This document shows positions 37,983 to 44,302 of a stretch of DNA of 44,302 nucleotides, one piece after another. The DNA comes from Cycloclasticus sp. symbiont of Poecilosclerida sp. N (lineage in GTDB: Bacteria; Pseudomonadota; Gammaproteobacteria; Methylococcales; Cycloclasticaceae), in the NCBI GenBank assembly GCA_002101205.1, contig LWTM01000064.1, forward strand, positions 1 to 44,302, read 5' to 3'. Each line of letters begins with the position of its first letter. Positions within the stretch are counted from its first letter, which is position 1. The position numbers and the translations under genes are program-made. The notes below the pieces were generated by a model. That model had not been told where the DNA came from. It saw only the letters and a program-made list of their open reading frames with translations, and did not search any database.

Positions 37983-39107
37983 ATGAAACGATTTTTCCTT
38001 GTTCTTTGTTTATTCATTTCCACTCAGGCAAACGCATTACCTACCCCCTCAGCGCCTGATCTAAAAGCTCGCAGCTATTATTTAACCGATTTTAATAGCG
38101 GTGAAGTGTTAGCATCAAAAGATGCTAATCTTAAGTTAGCACCCGCTAGCATGACAAAAATCATGACGGCGTTGATTACTTTTCGCGAACTCAACGAGGG
38201 CAACCTAAGCTTAAGTGAAAAAGTAAGAGTTAGCGAAAAAGCCTGGAGAGCACCTGGTTCTAGAATGTTCATAGAAGTTGATAAGTTTGTCTCTATCGAC
38301 GAGTTAATTCACGGCATGCTAGTTCAGTCAGGCAACGACGCAACCATCGCTTTAGCCGAGCGTATCGCTGGAGACGAATCCACTTTTGCAAAACTAATGA
38401 ATCAAGTCGCCAAAGAACTCGGCATGGTCAATAGTCACTTTATGAACAGTTCAGGGTTGCCGGACGAAGAGCACTACACCACGGCAAAAGACTTATCGAT
38501 TTTAACGCGTTCATTAATTGCGGAGTCTCCTGAACTTTATAAAATTAATGCCATAAAAGAATATACGTTCAATGGCATCACGCAGAAAAACAGAAATAAA
38601 TTACTCTGGCGCGACAGCTCCGTTGATGGTGTTAAAACAGGCCACACAAAAGACGCTGGGTATTGCCTGGTTTCATCCGCTGTTCGTGACAAAATGCGTT
38701 TAATCTCTGTCGTTATGGGCGCCGACAGCGTTGCCGCTAGAAACAATGCAAACCAAACACTGCTAAATTACGGCTACCGTTTTTATAAAACCCATTTGCT
38801 GTATCAGGCCGAACAGTCATTAAGTACCGCCCGTGTTTGGAAAGGCGCACAAAAAACATTGGCTGTCGGTTTAGCAAACGACCTTTATTTAACTATTGCA
38901 CGCAATCAGTACAAACAGCTTGATGCTAGCCTAGAAATAAACCCTCAACTGATCGCGCCTATCAATAAGGGGCAGCAAGTCGGCACAGTTGTTATTAAGC
39001 TCAAAGAGGACGTCGTTGCAAAACGTCCATTAATTGCCTTGCACAATATCAGCGAGGGTTCTTTTATAACTGTATTAAAAGACGAAGTGCTACTGATGTT
39101 GGAATAA
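37983..39107 (+). CDS. dacA: D-alanyl-D-alanine carboxypeptidase (PBP5/6)
   Basis: Trims the terminal D-Ala of muropeptides in the periplasm. A signal peptide covers residues 1-18. Active-site motifs are SMTK (Ser56), SGN in LVQSGNDATIALAE, and KTG in DGVKTGHTKDAGYCLV. The C-terminal domain and amphipathic end are present. 374 residues, typical length. It begins the dacA-dat-ybeD-lipB-lipA string, with its own probable promoter. Confidence 0.96.
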   Translation: MKRFFLVLCLFISTQANALPTPSAPDLKARSYYLTDFNSGEVLASKDANLKLAPASMTKIMTALITFRELNEGNLSLSEKVRVSEKAWRAPGSRMFIEVDKFVSIDELIHGMLVQSGNDATIALAERIAGDESTFAKLMNQVAKELGMVNSHFMNSSGLPDEEHYTTAKDLSILTRSLIAESPELYKINAIKEYTFNGITQKNRNKLLWRDSSVDGVKTGHTKDAGYCLVSSAVRDKMRLISVVMGADSVAARNNANQTLLNYGYRFYKTHLLYQAEQSLSTARVWKGAQKTLAVGLANDLYLTIARNQYKQLDASLEINPQLIAPINKGQQVGTVVIKLKEDVVAKRPLIALHNISEGSFITVLKDEVLLMLE

Positions 39108-39112
39108 AAAGC

Positions 39113-39982
39113 ATGAGCGTCTCAAGTAGCCATAACGCATACCTTAATGGCGAATTCCTTCCATTAGCTAAGGCCAAAGTATCGGTACTTGATCGAGGTT
39201 TTTTATTTGCTGACGGTGTGTACGAAGTCATCCCTGCTTATGCCGGTAAACTTTTTCGTCTACAACAACACCTAGACCGTTTAAATAGTAGCTTGACGGC
39301 TATTAGCATGAAACCTGTTATGAGTGACCGACAATGGGCGGATGTGCTAAACAAGTTAATTGAACCACGTGGCCAATCAGACCAATCTGTTTACCTGCAA
39401 GTAACTCGGGGCGCCGGTAAAAATCGCGACCATCAACTGCCAAGCGAATACCAAGCGACCACCTTCGCGATGTGCCAGGCCATCGCCGCCGATAGCTTAG
39501 ATAAAATATCTAGGGGCATTAGCGCCATCACCTTAGATGATATCCGCTGGGATTGGTGCCACATTAAATCGGTCGCCTTACTTGGAAATATACTGCTCAA
39601 GCAACAGGCCTGCGACCAAGACTGTACCGAAGCCATCTTATTGCGCGACGGCTACGCAACTGAGGGGACTGCGAGTAATTTGTTTATCGTAAAAAACAAT
39701 CAAGTAATCACACCACCCAAAAATCATAACTTACTGCCTGGCGTCACACGTGATCTCGTTTTAGAGCTTGCTATTAAAGCGGGTATAAGCGCAACTGAAC
39801 GCGAAATATCTGAACAAGAACTGTTTGATGCGGACGAAATATGGTTAACAAGTTCGACTAAACAAATCATGCCGGTTGTTGAATTAAACCGGCAAGCCGT
39901 AGGAAACGGTCAGCTTGGCGACGTATGGCGGCAAGTCTCTACTGCTTATAGTCAGTTCAAAGACTCCCTTAGAACACAGTAA
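39113..39982 (+). CDS. dat: D-amino acid transaminase
   Basis: PLP fold-type IV aminotransferase that probably interconverts D-Ala and D-Glu with their keto acids for the cell wall. VLDRGFLFADGVYEVIPAY, the PLP Lys in CHIKSVALLGN, and ATEGTASNLFIV with TPPKNHNLLPGVTRDLVLEL are clear. The 289 residues are typical. It lies five bases after dacA, consistent with a wall role. A branched-chain or aminodeoxychorismate-lyase type activity is less likely. Confidence 0.88.
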   Translation: MSVSSSHNAYLNGEFLPLAKAKVSVLDRGFLFADGVYEVIPAYAGKLFRLQQHLDRLNSSLTAISMKPVMSDRQWADVLNKLIEPRGQSDQSVYLQVTRGAGKNRDHQLPSEYQATTFAMCQAIAADSLDKISRGISAITLDDIRWDWCHIKSVALLGNILLKQQACDQDCTEAILLRDGYATEGTASNLFIVKNNQVITPPKNHNLLPGVTRDLVLELAIKAGISATEREISEQELFDADEIWLTSSTKQIMPVVELNRQAVGNGQLGDVWRQVSTAYSQFKDSLRTQ

Positions 39983-39983
39983 A

Positions 39984-40268
39984 ATGACCGACAAAACAGC
40001 CGACGAATTACACAACGAACTGATGGACTACCCCTGCAAGTTCACCATAAAAACCATGGGCTATTCGCACGTCGAGCTAGACTTGATCGTCGTTGAAATT
40101 ATTCGTCGACACATACCACAGATTAGCGAAAAGGCCGTTCAATCCAAATTCAGTAAATCTAAAAAATACATCTCTCTAAGCATCTCCATTACGGCCCAAA
40201 GCAAACAACAAATGGATGCTATCTATCGAGATTTAAGCGACTGCGAACACGTTCTTATGTCACTGTGA
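39984..40268 (+). CDS. ybeD: DUF493 family protein YbeD
   Basis: 94-residue ACT-like small protein found between dacA and lipB in many gammaproteobacteria, with no firmly known activity. DYPCKFTIKTMGYSHVELD and SLSISITAQSKQQMDAIYRD match the family. The ATG at 39984 is one base after the dat stop; the longer frame from 39915 would overlap dat and is rejected. It overlaps lipB by four bases (GTGA). Confidence 0.92.
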   Translation: MTDKTADELHNELMDYPCKFTIKTMGYSHVELDLIVVEIIRRHIPQISEKAVQSKFSKSKKYISLSISITAQSKQQMDAIYRDLSDCEHVLMSL

Positions 40269-40939
40269 AAAACTCAGTAAGAACAACTAAAGAAAACTCA
40301 CTCCAGATTCGCCAACTTGGCCTTCAGGATTATCAAACAACATGCAATGCGATGAAAGACTTTTGCCTTCAACGCAACGATGAAACAAGCGATGAAGTAT
40401 GGTTTGTAGAACACCACCGCGTGTTCACCCAAGGCGTTAGCGGCAAGCCCGAACATGTTTTAACCTCAAGTGACATCCCTATCGTTCAATCAGACCGTGG
40501 TGGCCAAATAACCTATCACGGACCTGGCCAATTGGTGATGTACGTTTTATTTGATCTGCCTCGATTAGGTACAGGCGTTCGTTCACTCGTTGATGTGCTT
40601 GAGAATATCACCATCGACGGGCTCAAAAAATACGGCTTAAAAAGCGTCGCACGAAAAGATGCGCCCGGTGTTTATCTGGATAACAAAAAAATAGCCTCCA
40701 TCGGTTTACGCGTAAAAAAAGGCTGTAGTTATCATGGCTTAAGTGTCAATATCAACATGGACTTAACGCCGTTTAGTTACATCAATCCATGTGGCTACGA
40801 GGGCCTTGAAGTTACCCAATTGTCGGAACATGCCGTAAAATGTAATCTTTCCGATTTTGCAGCCATTTTATTGCACGAAATAAAAGCTCAACTTAACTAT
40901 ACCGAGTTAACGCTTGGACCGAACACCTTACCTACTTAA
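40265..40939 (+). CDS. lipB: Octanoyl-[ACP]-protein N-octanoyltransferase
   Basis: Transfers octanoate from acyl carrier protein to lipoyl domains. [36 protein letters not shown], the catalytic Lys in [18 protein letters not shown] and the catalytic Cys in [14 protein letters not shown] are present. GTG start overlapping the ybeD stop. 224 residues. lipA follows four bases later. Confidence 0.97.
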   Translation: MKNSVRTTKENSLQIRQLGLQDYQTTCNAMKDFCLQRNDETSDEVWFVEHHRVFTQGVSGKPEHVLTSSDIPIVQSDRGGQITYHGPGQLVMYVLFDLPRLGTGVRSLVDVLENITIDGLKKYGLKSVARKDAPGVYLDNKKIASIGLRVKKGCSYHGLSVNINMDLTPFSYINPCGYEGLEVTQLSEHAVKCNLSDFAAILLHEIKAQLNYTELTLGPNTLPT

Positions 40940-40943
40940 CGCC

Positions 40944-41918
40944 ATGCCACAAGATACTGACACATTAAAAGCGCCCTCACGCACAACACCAAGCACGCAT
41001 CAACGTAACGAAGCAAAGCTGGCCCGCATTCCCATTAAAGTGGAGAAAAAAGCGGACGTCTTGCGCAAACCCCACTGGATACGTGCGAAGGTCCCTAGCG
41101 GGCCTCGCGTTAATGCCATAAAAAAATCTTTGCGTGACCACGGCTTATATTCTGTGTGTGAAGAGGCTGCCTGCCCAAACCTCGGCGAGTGCTTTAATAA
41201 CGGCACTGCCACTTTTATGATCATGGGTGATATTTGCACGCGTCGCTGCCCGTTTTGTGACGTTGCCCACGGCAGGCCAAAACCTCTCGATAAAGACGAG
41301 CCACGCAAACTTGCCGATACCATTAAAGACATGCATCTTCGCTATGTGGTCATCACGTCTGTCGACCGTGATGATTTACGTGACGGCGGCGCCGATCACT
41401 TTACACAGTGCATTAAAGCGGTGCGTGAAAAAAACCCAACTATACAAATTGAAGTGCTCGTTCCCGACTTTAGAGGACGCATGGATTTAGCCGTTGAGGC
41501 GTTGGTACAAACACCGCCTGACGTGTTCAATCACAACTTGGAAACTATTCCTCGTTTGTATAAGAAAGTAAGACCCGGATCAGATTATCAATGGTCGCTT
41601 AACCTTTTAAAACGTTATAAACAATCACATCCAAACGTTCCAACTAAATCTGGCATGATGCTTGGGCTTGGTGAAACGATGGAAGAAACACTTGACGTTA
41701 TGCGTGATCTTCGCACGCATAATTGCAATATGTTAACCCTAGGGCAATACTTACAGCCTAGCCAAGAGCATTTAGCCGTTGAGCGTTATGTTACGCCTGA
41801 AGAGTTTGATGAACTAGCGAGACTCGGTAAACAAATGGGCTTCTCGCACGTTGCAAGTGGGCCTATGGTACGTTCTTCATATCACGCTGATGAACAAGCA
41901 TCCGGCGTTATTGATTAG
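40944..41918 (+). CDS. lipA: Lipoyl synthase
   Basis: Radical SAM enzyme that inserts two sulphurs into protein-bound octanoate. The auxiliary cluster ligands are in [20 protein letters not shown] and the radical SAM cluster in [24 protein letters not shown] near the C-terminus carries the Ser ligand. I chose the ATG at 40944 (MPQDTDTLK), after the lipB stop; 324 residues. Its 3' end overlaps the convergent murU by 11 bases. Confidence 0.98.
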   Translation: MPQDTDTLKAPSRTTPSTHQRNEAKLARIPIKVEKKADVLRKPHWIRAKVPSGPRVNAIKKSLRDHGLYSVCEEAACPNLGECFNNGTATFMIMGDICTRRCPFCDVAHGRPKPLDKDEPRKLADTIKDMHLRYVVITSVDRDDLRDGGADHFTQCIKAVREKNPTIQIEVLVPDFRGRMDLAVEALVQTPPDVFNHNLETIPRLYKKVRPGSDYQWSLNLLKRYKQSHPNVPTKSGMMLGLGETMEETLDVMRDLRTHNCNMLTLGQYLQPSQEHLAVERYVTPEEFDELARLGKQMGFSHVASGPMVRSSYHADEQASGVID

Positions 41919-42576
41919 CCCCTAAAACAGACCTCAACTGTGTTAAACGTTCAGGCGTTCCTACATCAACCCACATGCCTAAGTGCAGTTGCCCCGCAAC
42001 TTGTTGACGTTTGATTTGTTCTCGAATAATCGGCGCGAGAGGGAAAACACCCCCGTTTTCCTCTTTGAAAATCTGTGGGCTAAAAACACCGAGACCACTA
42101 TACGTATATCTTTCCCCGCCTGATTGAATAATATCATTAGCCAATAAACAGAAATCACCTTTCAGCTTATGCTCTGGGTTTTTCACCAAGACCAAGTGAA
42201 TGTTTTTATCCGTTTTAGGCATCAATGAAGCGTAAGGAAAATCAGTCCAAACGTCCGCGTTCACAACAAGAAAGGGCTTATCGCCTAGCAACGGCAAAGC
42301 ATTAAATATTCCGCCACCTGTTTCTAACGCTTGAGAGCCTTCATCTGAATAATCAATATGAACACCCCAGCGTTCACCAGTGCCTAACGCGCGTTTAATC
42401 TGACCGCCTAAGTATGCAACATTAATCACAAACTCGCTAAACCCTTGTTGCTTCAGCGCTAAAATATGATGCTCAATGAGACTGAGGCCGGCTATTTTTA
42501 ATAACGGTTTAGGACAATCATCGGTCAGCTTTCCCATTCGCTCGCCGCGCCCTGCCGCTAAAAGCATGACCTTCAT
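41908..42576 (-). CDS. murU: N-acetylmuramate-1-phosphate uridylyltransferase
   Basis: Forms UDP-MurNAc from MurNAc-1-phosphate in the cell-wall recycling bypass of de novo synthesis. Nucleotidyltransferase fold: [20 protein letters not shown] at the N-terminus, [12 protein letters not shown] and [10 protein letters not shown] (metal Asp). 222 residues. The start overlaps the amgK stop by one base (TAATG), and the AmgK-MurU pairing identifies it over generic sugar nucleotidyltransferases. Confidence 0.92.
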   Translation of the reverse strand: MKVMLLAAGRGERMGKLTDDCPKPLLKIAGLSLIEHHILALKQQGFSEFVINVAYLGGQIKRALGTGERWGVHIDYSDEGSQALETGGGIFNALPLLGDKPFLVVNADVWTDFPYASLMPKTDKNIHLVLVKNPEHKLKGDFCLLANDIIQSGGERYTYSGLGVFSPQIFKEENGGVFPLAPIIREQIKRQQVAGQLHLGMWVDVGTPERLTQLRSVLGANQ

Positions 42577-43595
42577 TAAGTCATAACCTCTTGTCGCTGT
42601 TGTTCAAATTTACCCACCAAATCATGTCTATCAATTAATTCAACCAGCGGTAATAGCGCGTCATACCGGCGGCAAACAGCCATCACATACGAAAGCGTTT
42701 GCGGAATATCATTTAAGTAATTTGGCTTGCCGTCCCTTAATGCTAAACGCGCAAAAATCCCCAGCACCTTTAAGTGCCTTTGCACACCCATCCAATCAAA
42801 CCACCGATAAAAGCGCTGCTTATCGAAATCATCATGACGGCCGCGCGCTTTTCTTTGTTGTAAAAAACTATCTAACCAAGCATATATTTGTTCATCTGGC
42901 CATGCGATATAACAATCTTTGTATAACGAGACAAGGTCATACGTTATCGGGCCTTTTACTGCGTCTTGAAAATCAATAACGCCCGGGTTGTTTTCTACTG
43001 TCAATATAAGGTTTCGTGAATGGTAATCTCTGTGCACAAAAACCTGCGGTTGTTCTAAAGCCGATTGGGATAGAATGTTTTTTATATTCGCTAATACCTG
43101 CTGCTCTTGTTTCGATAATTCAACCCCTAGCAACTGCTTAACAAACCATTCGTCAAATAGGTTCATTTCCTGCTGTAACGATGCTAAGTCATAATGAGGG
43201 ATATCAATATCGTTTAATGCTAGTTCGTGCATCTTATGCAGTGTCTGCACGGCATCGTTATAACGAGAATCCGCCACCGACTGTGTTAAGTTATCTAAGT
43301 AACTTTCACAGCCTAAATCGCTTAAAACTAAAAAACCTAAGTCCAATGATTGATGAAAAATTTGTGGCACATTCACACCTTTTTCAAACAACAATATCGC
43401 AATAGAAATAAACGATGTGCAATCCTCTTTCTCAGGCGGCGCATCCATCACAACAAAAGACTTATTATCTAAAAAAACTCGAAAGTAACGCCTAAAGCTG
43501 GCATCGCTTGATACTTCTTCACAACTAAAATCATCTGTTTCAAAAACACCTTGCAACCATTCGATTAAAAGCTGTTCACGTTCATCTACTTGCAT
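42576..43595 (-). CDS. amgK: N-acetylmuramate/N-acetylglucosamine kinase
   Basis: Anomeric sugar kinase of the aminoglycoside-phosphotransferase fold; supplies MurNAc-1-phosphate to MurU. The catalytic loop is FVHRDYHSRNLIL and the metal-binding segment is GVIDFQDAVKGPITYDLVSL. SSDASFRRYFRVFLDNKSFV is the N-terminal ATP region. 339 residues. First gene of amgK-murU. In many relatives lptD lies divergently upstream; here that side is occupied by insertion sequence remnants. Confidence 0.92.
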   Translation of the reverse strand: MQVDEREQLLIEWLQGVFETDDFSCEEVSSDASFRRYFRVFLDNKSFVVMDAPPEKEDCTSFISIAILLFEKGVNVPQIFHQSLDLGFLVLSDLGCESYLDNLTQSVADSRYNDAVQTLHKMHELALNDIDIPHYDLASLQQEMNLFDEWFVKQLLGVELSKQEQQVLANIKNILSQSALEQPQVFVHRDYHSRNLILTVENNPGVIDFQDAVKGPITYDLVSLYKDCYIAWPDEQIYAWLDSFLQQRKARGRHDDFDKQRFYRWFDWMGVQRHLKVLGIFARLALRDGKPNYLNDIPQTLSYVMAVCRRYDALLPLVELIDRHDLVGKFEQQRQEVMT

Positions 43596-43662
43596 ATAAA
43601 ACCACTCACTTCCCCAATCTCCAGATAGAAACCTCTAAAACGAACAAAGCCTTGGCTGCATA

Positions 43663-43968
43663 ATGGTTAGCAACAAAACCCTCCATCACCCATTCGGCGC
43701 AACAACTCGAGGCTTACGGCTATCTTACCTTATAAACTCGATGCAACGAACGAACGACCGACTGATCTGTCGCGCAGGTTTATTAGCCATGGGTCAATTA
43801 ATGGAGTCGCTGAGCGCCGCAGAGCGTATTGAACAATACTTTCCACAACCTAAAAGTAACTGTGAATATAAGACCTCGGAGTTTCTAAAAATCCTTGTTT
43901 TAATGCAACATGAAGGCGGTTTTCATTTGGACGATATTCGCCGAATTGATGATGCTGATACACTCTAA
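43663..43968 (+). pseudogene. IS1380-like transposase, N-terminal fragment
   Basis: 101-residue open frame whose middle and end (SAAERIEQYFPQPKSNCEYK, SEFLKILVLMQHEGGFHLDD, IRRIDDADTL) look like the N-terminal part of an IS1380-type transposase, which is normally over 400 residues. It stops before any catalytic residue. The family name is my best judgement; the fragment nature is clear. Confidence 0.6.
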
Positions 43969-44182
43969 AACGCTTCTTATAACCAAAATCGACAAGTTCG
44001 TTATAACTGCCTATTCCGGTGAAAGTGAACACCCATTCCAGTTTTAGCGTGAACACGTAAATTCAACGTATTGGGCTAGACCTATTTTTAAATAAACTGT
44101 TCACACTTGTCAATTTCTAATTGTTTTTTTCTCATCGGTTCTCCCTTTAGTATCAAACGTCAACTAGCTTGTCCTGTCTGCG
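43969..44182. other. IS21-like element end, non-coding
   Basis: Sequence between the IS1380-like fragment and the istB 3' end. It contains CGTCAACTAGCTTG (44158-44171) and CGTCAATTAGCTTG (44181-44194), a near-identical direct repeat of the kind found near IS21 ends. No gene seen. Confidence 0.4.
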
Positions 44183-44302
44183 TCAATTAGCTTGGTCGAT
44201 TTTGGGGTTCGGTTTTAAAGCGTGTTTTTTGCGGTAACGGCCTCCTACTATTTTATAAATATCAGCATGGTGGCCTAGACGATCTATTGCGGCAACGGTC
44301 AT
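44183..44302 (-). CDS. istB: IS21-family IstB ATPase, C-terminal end (partial)
   Basis: The last 39 codons of a frame that continues beyond the window edge. TVAAIDRLGHHADIYKIVGG and RYRKKHALKPN match the C-terminal part of IstB helper ATPases (IDRLVHHA motif). The stop is at 44183-44185. Whether the rest is intact cannot be seen. Confidence 0.7.
   Translation of the reverse strand: MTVAAIDRLGHHADIYKIVGGRYRKKHALKPNPKIDQAN

Noticed and set aside
43850..44056. Minus-strand 68-codon frame across the IS1380-like fragment
   Set aside because: It is antisense to a recognisable transposase fragment and has no features of its own.

Overview
The window looks like a chromosome segment of a marine-type gammaproteobacterium of moderate G+C. 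The evidence is conserved gammaproteobacterial gene order: hemA-prfA-prmC divergent from TPR-lolB-ispE-tRNA-Gln-prs-rplY-pth; mreBCD-mrdA-rodA-mltB-dacA-dat-ybeD-lipB-lipA; gatCAB; murU-amgK; and a groESL operon with a sigma-32-type promoter. I cannot name the genus from sequence alone. A Piscirickettsiaceae/Cycloclasticus-like lineage is a guess.

Layout. 1-760: a decayed IS481-type transposase. 831-2904: groS-groL with its terminator and heat-shock promoter. 3361-17398: a leucine biosynthesis locus split in two. leuB runs rightward, leuC-leuD-leuA runs leftward, and the two halves converge on an accessory island (about 4.5-13.8 kb). The island holds an EcoRV-type restriction-modification pair, two secreted-protein genes bounded by integron attC-like sites, an IS5-type transposase fragment, and a three-gene TerB / BrxD-like ATPase / Lhr-like helicase operon that matches the Shango anti-phage system. 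A 26-bp sequence occurs in direct orientation outside both halves of the leu locus (3057 and 17558). 17.6-18.3 kb: gene debris, including a YoeB toxin gene killed by a TGA and three 13-bp tandem copies at its 3' end.

18.4-43.6 kb is ordinary core genome: translation (pth, rplY, prfA, prmC, gatCAB, tRNA-Gln), PRPP synthesis, isoprenoid and lipoprotein steps (ispE, lolB), tetrapyrrole entry (hemA), the rod-shape elongasome with its peptidoglycan enzymes (mreBCD, PBP2, RodA, MltB, DacA), a D-amino acid transaminase, lipoate synthesis (ybeD, lipB, lipA) and muropeptide recycling (murU, amgK). The right edge (43.66-44.30 kb) carries fragments of an IS1380-like and an IS21-like element, so it may be another rearrangement border.

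The most useful points for a second look are the EcoRV-like pair in an unusual overlapping tandem arrangement, the attC-flanked cassettes beside it, the Shango-like operon inside the leu locus, a perfect terminator-like hairpin inside the pth reading frame, and mreC, which appears to start at ATA. I did not find a clearly undescribed multigene system; the nearest candidates are the two secreted cassette proteins and the attC-like palindrome downstream of leuB.
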